Part shown: piece by piece, positions 24,871 through 34,554 of the stretch
Position numbering within the stretch: position 1 is the first letter of the stretch
Layout of the letters: every line of letters begins with the position of its first letter
From: Edaphobacter sp. 12200R-103
Lineage (GTDB): Bacteria; Acidobacteriota; Terriglobia; Terriglobales; Acidobacteriaceae
DNA: 64,000 nt
NCBI RefSeq assembly: GCF_010093025.1
Contig: NZ_CP048114.1
Location: 4,464,001 to 4,528,000, forward strand
Reading direction: 5' to 3'
Translations under genes and position numbers: made by a program
Notes under the pieces: generated by a model
Database searches by the model: none
What the model saw: the letters and a program-made list of their open reading frames with translations, nothing else
Told to the model about the DNA's origin: nothing

Positions 24871-25530
24871 ATGGCCACTTCGGTTCAGACAGCATTGATC
24901 ACTGGAGGAGTAAGCATCCCTGACAGTCGGCTTGCACATGAGATTACGGAGTTTATCCGCGATACGGAGTCGAGTCTGCTCTTCAACCATTCGAGCCGGG
25001 TGTATTATTTCGGCGCCCTTGCAGGGCAGAGGCGCAACCTGAAATTCGATGCGGATCTGCTTTATGCAGGAGCGATGTTTCACGACATCGGCTTGGTACC
25101 GGCGTACAGCAGCACAGCCGACCGCTTCGAGGTGGACGGAGCGAACGCCGCACGCAGGTTTCTAGAGCAGCACGGAATCCCTGTGGAGGACATCAACCAT
25201 GTGTGGACGGCGATTGCGCTGCACACGACTCCGGGAATTCCGCAGTACATGCATCCGCTGGTTGCGCTGGTAACGGCTGGCGTTGAGATGGATGTTCTGG
25301 GAATCGATTACGCGGGCTTCAGCGAGGAGCAGCGCGAGGCCGTGGTTGCGAGGTATCCACGTACAGCGCACTTCAAAGAAGATATCCTTGAAACTTTCTA
25401 TGAGGGTATACGACACAAGCCGCAGACGACCTTTGGCAACGTGAAGGCCGACGTGCTCGCGGACAAGGATCCGGAGTTTGTACGCGGGAACTTCTGCCAA
25501 GTGATTCGACAGTCACCATGGCGCGGTTGA
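24871..25530 (+). CDS. HD-domain protein, cyanamide hydratase-like
   Basis: A 219-residue HD-superfamily protein. AAAGGAGG at 24856-24863 marks the ATG at 24871; an in-frame ATG at 24847 lacks such a site. The metal motif shows as H40, then H71-D72 in AGAMFHDIGLV and a later D in the HVWTAIALHTTPGIP area. The HTTPG and ALVTAGVEMDVLGIDY stretches resemble cyanamide hydratase/DDI2-type HD proteins. These convert cyanamide to urea in fungi and yeast, but many bacterial homologs act on unknown substrates. A GlxA-type regulator lies directly upstream. Calls of a nucleotide phosphohydrolase role cannot be excluded. Confidence 0.8.
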   Translation: MATSVQTALITGGVSIPDSRLAHEITEFIRDTESSLLFNHSSRVYYFGALAGQRRNLKFDADLLYAGAMFHDIGLVPAYSSTADRFEVDGANAARRFLEQHGIPVEDINHVWTAIALHTTPGIPQYMHPLVALVTAGVEMDVLGIDYAGFSEEQREAVVARYPRTAHFKEDILETFYEGIRHKPQTTFGNVKADVLADKDPEFVRGNFCQVIRQSPWRG

Positions 25531-25554
25531 AGGCGATTAGAAAGATAAAAAGAA

Positions 25555-25581
25555 AAAGGCCGGGAGATCTTCCCGGCCTTT
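25555..25581. terminator. Bidirectional terminator between HD gene and infB
   Basis: AAAGGCCGGGA at 25555-25565 and TCCCGGCCTTT at 25571-25581 with a GATCT loop. On the minus strand the stem is followed by TTTTTCTTTTTATCTTT, a strong terminator for infB, which ends at 25601. On the plus strand TTTGCTTG follows, so it can also end the HD-gene transcript. Confidence 0.85.
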
Positions 25582-25600
25582 GCTTGTTCAGGCGGATTGG

Positions 25601-28600
25601 TTATGCATTGGCAGTCTCAGCGGCTGCAGCAGCCTTGCGCTCGGCTGCCGTCCGGCCTAGCTCTGCTGCCAGACGCTCGGTCGTAAAGGCCTCAATGAAG
25701 TCGCCGACCTGTACGTCCTTGAAGCTGCCCAGATCGATACCGCACTCGACTCCCTGACGAACCTCAGGCACGTCGTCCTTGAAGCGCTTGAGCGAGGCGA
25801 TCTTGCCCTTCCAGACGACCTCACCGTTGCGCTCCAGCTTAACCTGCGCATCGCGCTTGATAAGACCATCGCGGACGATGCAGCCGGCGATCTGGCCAAC
25901 CTTGGTGATCTTGAAGACGTTCATAACTTCGGCGCGGCCAAGGTAGTTTTCCTTGAAGACCGGCTCCAGCAGCCCGTACATCGCCTTGGTGATCTCGTCC
26001 TGCAGCTCGTAGATGATCGAGTGAATGCGGATCTCCACGTTCTCGCGCTCGGCAATCTCGGCAGCCTTGCGATCTGGCCGCACGTTGAAGCCGATGACGA
26101 CCGCGTTCGAGGCCGAAGCCAGCAGAACATCGGACTCGGTGATTGCGCCGACACCGGCACGCAGCACACGGACACGAACCTTTTCCGTCGACATCTTTTC
26201 GAGCGAGTCGGCCAGCACCTCGACCGAGCCCTGCACGTCGCCCTTCAGGATCAGGTTCAGATCCTTCATTCCGGCCTGCTTGATCTGCTCTGCCAGGCCT
26301 TCCAGAGATACGCGGGAGCTCTTGGCCAGTTGGGCCTCGCGCTCCTTCATCGTTCTGTAGCGCGCAATCTCCTTGGCGCGGTCGCGGTCAGCCATCACAA
26401 GGAAGGTATCGCCCGCATCGGGAATCGCCTCAAGACCGAGGATCTCGACTGGAGTCGAAGGTCCGGCGTCAGCGATGGCGCGGCCGCGATCGTCAAACAT
26501 TGCCCGAACCTTGCCGAAGGTGTTGCCGACGATGTAGCTGTCACCGGTGCGGAGCGTACCGTTCTGCACCAGGATGGAAGCCACCACGCCCCGGCCGCGA
26601 TCGAGCTTGGCTTCGATAACGGTACCGACAGCAGGGCGGTCCGGCTGCGCCTTCTGCTCATTGATATCTGCGACCAGGCAGATCATCTCTTCCAGCTTGT
26701 CGAGGTTGATGTGCTTCTTCGCCGATACCTCGACATACTCCACATCGCCGCCCCATCCCTGCAGCTGCAGGCCGCGCTCGGCCAGCTGCTGCTTGATGCG
26801 GTCGGGGTTCGCCTCGGGCTTGTCGATCTTGTTGATCGCCACGATGATCGGCACATTGGCCGCCTTCGCATGATCGATGGCCTCCAGCGTCTGTGGCATC
26901 ACGCCGTCGTCCGCCGCAACCACGATCACGACGATATCCGTTACCTTCGCACCGCGGGCACGCATGCGGGTAAACGCCTCGTGACCCGGAGTATCGAGGA
27001 AGACGATCTCGCGGCCAAAGGCTGGCGAATCGGGTTTGTTGACGTGCACCTTGTACGCACCGATATGCTGCGTGATCCCGCCCGCCTCACCTGCCGCCAC
27101 GTCAGTCTGACGGATGGCGTCCAACAGTGAGGTCTTACCGTGATCGACGTGACCCATCACGGTCACCACCGGAGAACGAACGGTCTCCGTCATTCCGGTC
27201 GTGTCTTCGAGGAAGCCTTCAATCGCTTCGTTCTCCAACTGCTCTTCGACCGTGATGATGGTTGCATCCGCTCCGAACTGCCGGGCGACATCCTTCACCA
27301 GCTCGCCATCCAGCGACTGGTTGACCGTAACAAAGACCCCCCTCATCAGAAGGGTAGCGATCAGGTCCTTACCGCGGATGTCCAGCTTCTCGGCCAGATC
27401 CTTCACGCTGATGCCTTCGGTCACCGTGATCGTGCGGGTGATCGGCAGTGGCTGCTGCGGAATCTGGGCTCCGCCAAAACGTGGCGGCGGAGCAAAGCCC
27501 TTCATCGGGCCTTCTTTAGACTTCTCGTAGCGCTGATTGCCGCCACGGCGCTGGGCTGGACGCCCTGCAGGGCGTCCAGCTGGAGCATCTACTGCGCCTG
27601 GTGGCAGAAGCCCCGGCGCTCCTGGACGCGGTCCTCCAAATCCCGGACGCGGCCCTCCAAAGCCGGGACGCGATCCCCCCGGTCCTCCAAATCCCGGACG
27701 TCCTCCCGGACCGCCAGGCCCCGAGCCGCCGGGGAACGAGCGCGTCGGATGCATCGGACGCCGCGCTCCCGGAGGCAGCGGCGGACGTCCGCCAGGACCC
27801 TGTGGTCGCGGACGCTCAAAGATGGGCCGGTTCCGGGGAGGTGCTCCCGGAGCGGGAGTAGGGGCCGTATAGATTGGGCGTGGTCCCGTCTGCGGCATGA
27901 TCACGCGGCGCGCCGGAGCAGCAGGCGTCGTCGGAGCAGGTGCCTGGGGAGCTGGCGTTCCAGCAGCAGGCGCCTGTGTCTGCGGGGTAGCTGGAGCTTC
28001 CGGAGCAGCAGCAGGCGCTACTGGGGCAGCCGCATTGGGCACAGAAGGCGGAGCAGCCGGGGTTGCCTCGCGCGGAGCTTCAGCTGTCTGCGGAGGCGCT
28101 GGAGTGACTGCGGGAGCCAACGGAGCCGCAGGCTTTGCCGGGGTCGCGACGACTGGAGAAGTGGCCGCCGCTGCGCTTGGGCGCGGTGCGGATGGTGCCT
28201 GCGGAGTCGTCGTCCCCGCTGCTGATGCAGGAGGCGGCGCTGCAGGACGAGCTACGACCGGCCCTGATGGCGGTTTGCTCGCAATCGCGGGCGCCGCAGG
28301 AGGCGGTGCAACAATATTTGCCGCCTGACGCGGCTGGGGCACGATCTTTCGCGGCCCGGGTGTAGTCGCCGCAGGAGCTGTCGCCGTCGTTACAGATGCG
28401 CTGGACGCTGCAGGAGCCGGTGTGGCGGTCCTCTGTTGTGGCGTGGTGGCCTGTGTCGGCGGAGGCTGGACAACCGCTGGTCTCGCCACTACCGGAGGCG
28501 CTGCCTTGGCTGCGGCCTCGGCCTGCTTGCGCTCCAGAATCGCCTTCAATGCATCACCGGGCTTGGAAACCTTCGACAGGTCAAACTTCGGCCGCTCCGG

Positions 28601-28795
28601 CTGCCTCGACGCGGCAGCCCCGCTCGCGCGGCTTCCCCCACTCAGATACGCACGCACCTTCTCGGCCTCATCGGCCTCAATGGAGCTTGAGTGCGTCTTC
28701 TTCTCGGTCACGCCTACAGCTGTCAGGGCGTCGAGAATGGACTTGCTCTTTACTTCCAGCTCACGTGCCAGATCGTTGATTCGAACTTTACTCAT
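25601..28795 (-). CDS. infB: Translation initiation factor IF-2 with long Pro/Ala/Gly linker
   Basis: A 1064-residue IF-2. IF2_N-like segment at residues 1-50 ([20 protein letters not shown]), then about 350 residues of Pro/Ala-rich sequence passing to a Gly/Arg/Pro-rich part ([12 protein letters not shown] repeats around 375-395). A second IF2_N domain follows near 465-510. The GTPase domain has [15 protein letters not shown] at about 545-559, [18 protein letters not shown] and SAKKHINLD. Domains II-IV complete the C-terminus. IF-2 delivers initiator tRNA and joins the subunits. It is the last gene of rimP-nusA-infB. The coding strand contains a 26-bp perfect palindrome at 27553-27578. Confidence 0.97.
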   Translation of the reverse strand: MSKVRINDLARELEVKSKSILDALTAVGVTEKKTHSSSIEADEAEKVRAYLSGGSRASGAAASRQPERPKFDLSKVSKPGDALKAILERKQAEAAAKAAPPVVARPAVVQPPPTQATTPQQRTATPAPAASSASVTTATAPAATTPGPRKIVPQPRQAANIVAPPPAAPAIASKPPSGPVVARPAAPPPASAAGTTTPQAPSAPRPSAAAATSPVVATPAKPAAPLAPAVTPAPPQTAEAPREATPAAPPSVPNAAAPVAPAAAPEAPATPQTQAPAAGTPAPQAPAPTTPAAPARRVIMPQTGPRPIYTAPTPAPGAPPRNRPIFERPRPQGPGGRPPLPPGARRPMHPTRSFPGGSGPGGPGGRPGFGGPGGSRPGFGGPRPGFGGPRPGAPGLLPPGAVDAPAGRPAGRPAQRRGGNQRYEKSKEGPMKGFAPPPRFGGAQIPQQPLPITRTITVTEGISVKDLAEKLDIRGKDLIATLLMRGVFVTVNQSLDGELVKDVARQFGADATIITVEEQLENEAIEGFLEDTTGMTETVRSPVVTVMGHVDHGKTSLLDAIRQTDVAAGEAGGITQHIGAYKVHVNKPDSPAFGREIVFLDTPGHEAFTRMRARGAKVTDIVVIVVAADDGVMPQTLEAIDHAKAANVPIIVAINKIDKPEANPDRIKQQLAERGLQLQGWGGDVEYVEVSAKKHINLDKLEEMICLVADINEQKAQPDRPAVGTVIEAKLDRGRGVVASILVQNGTLRTGDSYIVGNTFGKVRAMFDDRGRAIADAGPSTPVEILGLEAIPDAGDTFLVMADRDRAKEIARYRTMKEREAQLAKSSRVSLEGLAEQIKQAGMKDLNLILKGDVQGSVEVLADSLEKMSTEKVRVRVLRAGVGAITESDVLLASASNAVVIGFNVRPDRKAAEIAERENVEIRIHSIIYELQDEITKAMYGLLEPVFKENYLGRAEVMNVFKITKVGQIAGCIVRDGLIKRDAQVKLERNGEVVWKGKIASLKRFKDDVPEVRQGVECGIDLGSFKDVQVGDFIEAFTTERLAAELGRTAAERKAAAAAETANA
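27553..27578. repeat. 26-bp perfect palindrome inside infB
   Basis: From G at 27553 to C at 27578 every base is the complement of its mirror partner, centred between 27565 and 27566; the central part reads GCCCTGCAGGGC. It encodes part of the Gly/Arg/Pro-rich linker ([11 protein letters not shown]). It could form a DNA cruciform or a strong mRNA hairpin. It might also be a chance product of repeated GCC/GGC codons; the length argues for a closer look. Confidence 0.8.
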
Positions 28796-28920
28796 CCGTT
28801 CCTTTTTTCGCTTCCCTAACGCCCTAGCTGCTCATATCGGCCTCTTCGAGATTAGGAATTTCGGTTGTAACTATCACTCTAAACCTGCCGCACTTCCGGT
28901 GCAGCGCCTCAGTCCTGCGA

Positions 28921-30504
28921 TTACTCACGGTCGCGCCCATCATCGATGCCTTCGCTGGAGACGTCCTCAGACTCATCCACCAGCGTATCGACCGTATCGT
29001 TCTCTAATTCAATCTGTTCCTCGCGGGCATCCGCGTCGGTGTAGGCATCCGAGGCCGAATCGTTCTCCTCGACGGCGGCCAGATCCTCGGCCGAAACGCC
29101 GCCGACCTCCCGCGCCTGTCCCTCTCCAGCTTCGCCAGCGAGAATCTCTTCCGGTGTCCTGCTCATGGAACCCTCCTCCTCTGCAGCACCTGTCTCTTCT
29201 GCAGCCGATGCCGGACGCTCTTCGCCTTCTTCGTACTGCCCGAAGTAGTGCCGCACCGCGACCGAAATCTTCTCGACCGTCTTCTCGCCGATGCCCGGAA
29301 CCTCTTCCAACTGCTCCGGAGTCATGTCGGCCAGCGACTCTACGGTCGTAATTCCGGCCGCAATCAGCTTCTCGAGGATCGACTCGCCCAGCTCTGTCAC
29401 CTGCTCGATCGGAGTCGAAGGTCCGCCGCCCATGGCCTGCATCTGCTGCTCGACCTCCTGGCGCTTCTCCTCCTCACTCTTGATGTCGATCTTCCATTGC
29501 AGCAGCTTGGCTGCCAGACGGACATTCTGACCCTTCTTCCCGATCGCCAGCGAAAGCTGCGTATCGTCGACAATCACCTCGAGCTGCTTCTCGCCCAGGT
29601 CGATGATAGAAACGCGGCTCACCTTTGCCGGCTGTAAAGCCTTCTCGGCAAAGGTCGTAATCTCGTCCGAGTACTCAATGATGTCGATCTTTTCGCCACG
29701 CAGCTCACGGATGATCGACTGGACGCGCATGCCCTTCATGCCCACGCAGGCGCCTACCGGGTCCACATCCTTGTCGCGCGACTGCACGGCGATCTTGGTT
29801 CGCTCGCCTGCCTCGCGCGCGATTGCCTTGATCGATACCGTGTTGTCGTAGATCTCAGGAACTTCACTCTGAAACAGGTTCTGCACCAGCGCCGGAGCGG
29901 CGCGCGACACAATCACCTGCGGTCCCTTCGCCGCGCGGTCCACGCGCAGCAGCACCACGCGTACGCGCTCGCCCACGGCAAACTGCTCCAGCCGGCTCTG
30001 CTCGCGCTTTGGCATCCTCGCCTCAGCCTTGCCCAGGTCGAAGATCACATCCATCGGCTCCAACCGTTTCACGGTCGCGGTCAGAACCTCACCGGCGCGA
30101 TGGGCGTACTCGTTGTACACCGTATCCCGCTCTGCCTCGCGAACCTTCTGAAAGATAACCTGTTTGGCCATCTGGGCAGCGATGCGGCCCAGCGGGGTCG
30201 TGTCCTTGTAGAACCGCAGCTCAGCGCCGACCTCCACCTCAGGAGCCAGTGCGCGCGCCTGTTCCAGAGTCATCTGGTTGGTCTCGTCCTCCAGCTGCTC
30301 CGGGCCCTCGACCACAGTCTTGAAGACATAAGCCCGTATCTCGCCCGTCTCCCGATCCATCTCGGCGCGCATGTTCTCCTGCGTCTTGTAGTACTTCCGG
30401 GTTGCCAGGGCAATCGCGTCCTCGACGGCGCCGATCACGACGCCAGGGTCGATTCCCTTATCGCGGCTCAACATCTCAATCGACTGATACAAAGCACTTG
30501 CCAT
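28921..30504 (-). CDS. nusA: Transcription termination/antitermination factor NusA
   Basis: A 527-residue NusA. It has an N-terminal RNA-polymerase-binding domain (residues 1-125), an S1 domain (about 130-200), two KH domains (about 230-350, with GACVGMKGMRVQSII near 255), and a C-terminal helix-hairpin-helix segment EEVPGIGEKTVEKI near 400. After that comes an approximately 100-residue highly acidic tail with many Glu/Asp, longer than in Bacillus NusA. NusA slows polymerase at hairpins and couples with Rho and NusG. It lies between rimP and infB, the conserved order. Confidence 0.97.
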   Translation of the reverse strand: MASALYQSIEMLSRDKGIDPGVVIGAVEDAIALATRKYYKTQENMRAEMDRETGEIRAYVFKTVVEGPEQLEDETNQMTLEQARALAPEVEVGAELRFYKDTTPLGRIAAQMAKQVIFQKVREAERDTVYNEYAHRAGEVLTATVKRLEPMDVIFDLGKAEARMPKREQSRLEQFAVGERVRVVLLRVDRAAKGPQVIVSRAAPALVQNLFQSEVPEIYDNTVSIKAIAREAGERTKIAVQSRDKDVDPVGACVGMKGMRVQSIIRELRGEKIDIIEYSDEITTFAEKALQPAKVSRVSIIDLGEKQLEVIVDDTQLSLAIGKKGQNVRLAAKLLQWKIDIKSEEEKRQEVEQQMQAMGGGPSTPIEQVTELGESILEKLIAAGITTVESLADMTPEQLEEVPGIGEKTVEKISVAVRHYFGQYEEGEERPASAAEETGAAEEEGSMSRTPEEILAGEAGEGQAREVGGVSAEDLAAVEENDSASDAYTDADAREEQIELENDTVDTLVDESEDVSSEGIDDGRDRE

Positions 30505-30590
30505 CTCTATTTAGTCCTTCACTGCCCCGCTCGAAGATCTTTCGGAAGTGGGGGCGTTCATCTCTGTTTTCTTCTGATGCAGCAGCCGGG

Positions 30591-31181
30591 CTAAAACTCA
30601 GCTACCAGGTGTGCCTTCTCCACATTTGCCAGCGGAATCTCGATCGTTGTCTCTGTTGCCGCCTTCTTCGCCTTGCCCTTCTGCTTTACTGCCGACAGGT
30701 CCAGCGTCAAAACATCTCCGGTAAACCCTGTTAGTCTGCCCTGCCAGTGCCGGTTACTGTTGACCGGAGCAAAGGTCTGCACCTTCACCAGACTGCCCCT
30801 AAATCTTGTGTAATCTTCCGGTCCCCGAAGCTTCCGTTCCAGCCCCGGGCTGGAGACCTCAAGCGTGTACTCCGCGCCTGGCATCAGGTCTTCCACATCC
30901 AGCACCGTTCCGAAGTCCTGAGCAAACGCCGCGCAGTCCTCGTGGGTCACCCCGGAAAGCATCTCTACCGGAATCCCCTTGGGAAGGATGGCATCCTCTT
31001 CCGCGCCCTCTTCGGTTGCCCGGGAGGCCAGTCGGGCACGCCCCTCGGCATCCTTCTCGATGAAGACCCGCAGGGTCCGGAACTTGCCTCCTGCCTGAAT
31101 CTCGAGGTCCACCACATCCAGGTGGTGAGAAGCGGCGACGCGCTCCGCTGTTGCCCGAATTGCCTCCAGATTCAGCGCCAT
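30591..31181 (-). CDS. rimP: Ribosome maturation factor RimP
   Basis: RimP assists 30S assembly. The start at 31181 (196 aa, MALNLEAIRATAERVAASHHLDVVDLEIQ) has AAGGA upstream; an in-frame codon at 31235 has no support. The SPGLERKLRGPEDYTRFRG motif is the family signature, and the C-terminal half forms the SH3-like domain. An insertion of about 25 acidic residues (ATEEGAEEDAILPKG) lies between the two halves. It is the first gene of the rimP-nusA-infB operon. Confidence 0.94.
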   Translation of the reverse strand: MALNLEAIRATAERVAASHHLDVVDLEIQAGGKFRTLRVFIEKDAEGRARLASRATEEGAEEDAILPKGIPVEMLSGVTHEDCAAFAQDFGTVLDVEDLMPGAEYTLEVSSPGLERKLRGPEDYTRFRGSLVKVQTFAPVNSNRHWQGRLTGFTGDVLTLDLSAVKQKGKAKKAATETTIEIPLANVEKAHLVAEF

Positions 31182-31239
31182 AACTGTCCTTCTTACTGCA
31201 AGTCCCGCGTCCCGCTTCCAGTCCGGAGGGAACATATTT

Positions 31240-31271
31240 CAGAGCAAATAAAAAGTGGGCGATGGCCCACT
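31240..31271 (-). terminator. Intrinsic terminator on the minus strand
   Basis: AGTGGGC at 31254-31260 and GCCCACT at 31265-31271 with a GATG loop. Read on the minus strand, the stem is followed by TTTTATTTGC, a good T-run. It ends the glycosyltransferase transcript before rimP, so rimP needs its own promoter in the 31182-31240 region. Confidence 0.8.
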
Positions 31272-31427
31272 CATCTCTTCCGTCCTATGCCGGTGCGCTC
31301 ACGGCAGCTGTCGGACAACGGAAAAAACGCTGCAATCCACATCATACATCCAGCGCGCAAGCAATTCAAACCTGCCCGGGAACTCGCGTTGTCAGCAGAT
31401 CGTCCTTGCTCTCGCCGCTCGTCGCCG

Positions 31428-32360
31428 TCAGCTTGCCTTCTGCAGACGCAGCGAAGTACTAAACCGGGCGAGCGACTCCGGATCGAAAACGAATTTGCGT
31501 GCAAAGTGCGCCGAGCAGCTCAGAAGATGCGGGAAGTCCGCCTGCGTGAGGGTGCGAGGATGATTAATCTGCCCCGCCCAATCCGTAAATCGCTTATTGT
31601 CTGTCGAAATGCGAAGGTCCGGGCGATTGCACAGCACCGTATGCGGGAATCCCTCATCCGGGTTCGGACGACGCTGAAAATGACGCACCAGCTTCATGTT
31701 GAGCGGACTCTCCTCGATCAACGCCTCCGCGGTCACGCGATTGCCCGTAAGCCAGAAGTCCCCTGCGAAGCACCGAATGGATCCATTAAACGGCGTAAAC
31801 CGCTCAATCAAGGGCTTCTGACGCAGGTAGATCGCTTTCGTCCTCCATTTCAATCGCGTAGCCAGCTTGTAAAATCCAAATCCGATCGCCACATAACGTT
31901 CAAAGGCGAGGCGCTCCCAAGCCGGATGCGCGAAGTTTTCCGCCCCGAATCCCTCGGACGGCAGCGGCAGCATGCAGCGATCGATAGGCCGGTGATAGAG
32001 GTAGGCATCGAAACCGTCGCTATACAGACTCCTCAATATCGAATCGGCCGGCTTCACCGGAAAGTCCGCGCCGCTCAACACGACAAACCAGTCCGGGTTA
32101 TGACGCCGGTACAACTGCCGGACGGCCCTCAATTTGCCGCCGACGACACCCCATCCGCCCCATCGTGTAGGCAGCCAGTCTTCTACAAAGCTCACATTCC
32201 TCGGAAATACCTCGGTGTTCATGCTGCACTTGCCAAAGTCATGGTGCACAACAACGGGTGCGTCCTGGAACAGCCAGCTCAGTTGCTGACACAGGAACAG
32301 GATCTGCTCCGGATTTTCATGAGTCAGAAGCGCGAAGCCTATCGATGGATTCACCGTCAT
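31428..32360 (-). CDS. Glycosyltransferase, core-2/I-branching (GT14) type
   Basis: A 310-residue protein resembling the Core-2/I-branching beta-1,6-N-acetylglucosaminyltransferase family (PF02485). The start at 32360 follows GAGAGGTA; an earlier codon at 32414 is possible. Visible family features: ALLTHENPEQILFLCQQL at the start of the fold, VLSGADFPVK (about residue 92), and RWGGWGVVGGKLRAVR. The acceptor is unknown; bacterial members are thought to modify exopolysaccharides or surface glycans. No other glycan genes are adjacent. No signal peptide, so it is probably cytoplasmic or membrane-associated. Confidence 0.8.
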   Translation of the reverse strand: MTVNPSIGFALLTHENPEQILFLCQQLSWLFQDAPVVVHHDFGKCSMNTEVFPRNVSFVEDWLPTRWGGWGVVGGKLRAVRQLYRRHNPDWFVVLSGADFPVKPADSILRSLYSDGFDAYLYHRPIDRCMLPLPSEGFGAENFAHPAWERLAFERYVAIGFGFYKLATRLKWRTKAIYLRQKPLIERFTPFNGSIRCFAGDFWLTGNRVTAEALIEESPLNMKLVRHFQRRPNPDEGFPHTVLCNRPDLRISTDNKRFTDWAGQINHPRTLTQADFPHLLSCSAHFARKFVFDPESLARFSTSLRLQKAS

Positions 32361-32786
32361 TACCTCTCTGAAGCGAAGGACTACGGCTGTGGTTGGGCAC
32401 CCCATGGCAAGCAAGGGGGCTCGTGCGAATCTGGAATTTTGCCGTTGATTCCTGCTTTGGGCCCGGTACGAAGGGAAGATTCTTCAGCCTCGGGGGAGAG
32501 TATGTCCCCGTGGGAGGCGATGTGCGATAACCAAATCGTGTCTGTCCCGGCTTACCCTAACTGCATCAGCGAATGACTCATCGCGGAGTCAGAACCAGTG
32601 AGCCAGAACCACTCAGCCATTGATCCTTCGATGGAGATGGCGCTAGCTGAGTTGGTTTGGGAGTGGAATTTGGCTGCGTCCGCAGTGCCGTTTGCTGCAC
32701 CCGGCGCTCCTCCCATACAATCGAATATTAAAACTTCAACGGACACGCGCCTCCACGAGGCCATTAACCCCCAGACTAAGCGAGAC
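32361..32786. other. 426-base intergenic region between GT14 and guaB
   Basis: No gene supported here. It holds the divergent start region of the leftward glycosyltransferase and the probable promoter of guaB (see entry at 32692). In-frame codons upstream of guaB (from 32598) look non-conserved (Ser/Glu/Ala-rich) and are not included. Confidence 0.5.
32692..32721 (+). promoter_or_regulatory. Candidate sigma-70 promoter of guaB
   Basis: TTGCTG at 32692-32697 and TACAAT at 32716-32721 with an 18-base spacer, 66 bases before the guaB ATG. Match to TTGACA/TATAAT is 4 of 6 and 5 of 6. No purine operator was recognised. Confidence 0.5.
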
Positions 32787-34301
32787 ATGATCAATCTTCC
32801 TGTACCCGAAGCCCTTACCTTCGACGACGTTCTCCTCGTACCCGCCTACAGCGAAGTTATTCCCACCCAGGTCAGCACCCAGGTCAGGCTCACCAGCCGG
32901 ATCACCCTCAACACCCCGCTCCTGTCGGCAGCCATGGATACCGTCACCGAATCGCGCCTCGCCATCGCCATGGCGCAGCAGGGTGGCATGGGAGTCGTGC
33001 ACCGCAACCTCACCATCGAGCAGCAGGCCGGGGAGATCGACAAGGTCAAGCGCTCTGAATCCGGCATGATCGTCGATCCTGTCACCATCGAGCCCGAGCA
33101 GCCCATCGCCACCGCCCTCGAGGTCATGCGGCGTTACAAAATCTCCGGCGTCCCCGTCACCAAAAACAAAAAGCTCGTCGGAATTCTCACCAACCGCGAT
33201 CTCCGCTTCGTCTCCCGCACCGACATTCCTGTCTCCGACGTGATGACCAAGCAAAACCTCATCACCGTCCCCGTTGGCACCACCCTCGAGCAGGCCGAGC
33301 AGATCCTCCATCAGCATCGCGTCGAAAAGCTTCTCGTCGTCAACGACGAGTACGAACTCAAGGGCCTCATCACCGTCAAGGACATCCAGAAGAAGCTGAA
33401 GTATCCCAACGCCAGCAAGGACTCCCAGGGTCGCTTGCGCGTCGCCGGCGCTATTGGAGCAACCGGAGACTTTCTCGAGCGCGCCGAAGAGCTCGTCCGT
33501 GCCCGCGTCGACGCCCTTGCCATCGACTCGGCCCACGGCCACTCTTCCCGCGTCATTGAGGCCGTACGCGAGACCAAACATAAGTTCCCTGAAATCGACG
33601 TCATGGCCGGAAATGTCGCCACCTACGAAGGTGCGCTGGCCCTTATCAAGGCTGGAGCAGACGCCATCAAGGTCGGCATCGGGCCCGGCTCCATCTGCAC
33701 CACCCGCATGGTCACCGGGGCCGGCATGCCCCAGATCACCGCGATCTCCGAGGCTTACCGCGCAGGCAAGGAGAACAACATCTCCATCATCGCCGACGGC
33801 GGCATCAAGTACTCCGGAGACATCACCAAGGCGATCGCCGCCGGAGCCTCCGTCGTCATGATGGGCTCCCTCTTCGCCGGCGTCGACGAGTCTCCCGGCG
33901 AGACCATCCTCTACCAGGGCCGCTCCTTCAAGGCCTACCGCGGCATGGGGTCTCTCTCCGCCATGGCCCAGGGATCCGGCGAGCGCTACTTCCAGGGCAA
34001 GGACGACATCACGCTCGAACGGCCGAACTTGACCGCTCGCGAAACCGCAAGCGCCAACCGCCTTGCCAAGTTTGTCCCCGAAGGAATCGAGGGCCGCGTT
34101 CCTCACCGTGGACCGCTCGAGGGAATGGTCTACCAGCTCGTCGGCGGCCTACGCTCCGGAATGGGCTATCTCGGCTGCTCCACGATCGCCGAACTGCAGG
34201 AGAATGCCCGCTTCATCCGCATCTCCGGCGCCGGCCTCCGCGAGAGCCACGTTCACGACGTCATCATCACCCGCGAAGCTCCCAATTACCACGTGGAATA
34301 G
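32787..34301 (+). CDS. guaB: IMP dehydrogenase
   Basis: Converts IMP to XMP, the committed step of GTP synthesis. A 504-residue protein starting [20 protein letters not shown]; the ATG at 32787 is the family start, and the upstream in-frame codons are not conserved. Two CBS domains sit in residues about 95-215 ([40 protein letters not shown]). Catalytic C304 is in [15 protein letters not shown], with the flap region [13 protein letters not shown] and the C-terminal [12 protein letters not shown] mobile loop. A GC-rich hairpin follows the stop. Confidence 0.97.
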   Translation: MINLPVPEALTFDDVLLVPAYSEVIPTQVSTQVRLTSRITLNTPLLSAAMDTVTESRLAIAMAQQGGMGVVHRNLTIEQQAGEIDKVKRSESGMIVDPVTIEPEQPIATALEVMRRYKISGVPVTKNKKLVGILTNRDLRFVSRTDIPVSDVMTKQNLITVPVGTTLEQAEQILHQHRVEKLLVVNDEYELKGLITVKDIQKKLKYPNASKDSQGRLRVAGAIGATGDFLERAEELVRARVDALAIDSAHGHSSRVIEAVRETKHKFPEIDVMAGNVATYEGALALIKAGADAIKVGIGPGSICTTRMVTGAGMPQITAISEAYRAGKENNISIIADGGIKYSGDITKAIAAGASVVMMGSLFAGVDESPGETILYQGRSFKAYRGMGSLSAMAQGSGERYFQGKDDITLERPNLTARETASANRLAKFVPEGIEGRVPHRGPLEGMVYQLVGGLRSGMGYLGCSTIAELQENARFIRISGAGLRESHVHDVIITREAPNYHVE

Positions 34302-34319
34302 TCTTGGTGATCGTACCGG

Positions 34320-34354
34320 CCGTGCGGCGCCTCAGCTTCGGGGGCGCCGCACGG
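34320..34354 (+). terminator. GC-rich hairpin after guaB
   Basis: CCGTGCGGCGCC at 34320-34331 and GGCGCCGCACGG at 34343-34354 form a perfect 12-bp stem with an 11-base loop, 18 bases after guaB. The tail TCGTCCTTCTG is only weakly T-rich, so it may be a poor terminator or an RNA-stability element. The rest of 34355-34554 shows no gene. Confidence 0.6.
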
Positions 34355-34554
34355 TCGTCCTTCTGAGGCGCGACCGAAGAATCCGTGTATTTCGCTTGAA
34401 CCGCCCAAAACGCCAGCGCTTCGCACCTCACCTTATCGGACTGCCTGCCCCCCCAACTCGAGCGCAGGAGTAGAGCGAGCGGCCTTTTCAGCACGAGCGT
34501 AGGAGGTCCGGTCTAAGTTATTTATTAGCGATAGTTTGCGCGAATAAAGGAGGG

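Noticed and set aside
26021..27130. Plus-strand open frames opposite infB
   Set aside because: Several overlapping frames antisense to a well-conserved gene, with no ribosome-binding sites or family motifs.
32736..34106. Minus-strand open frame opposite guaB
   Set aside because: Gly/Asp-rich shadow of a conserved gene; no start signals or similarity pattern.
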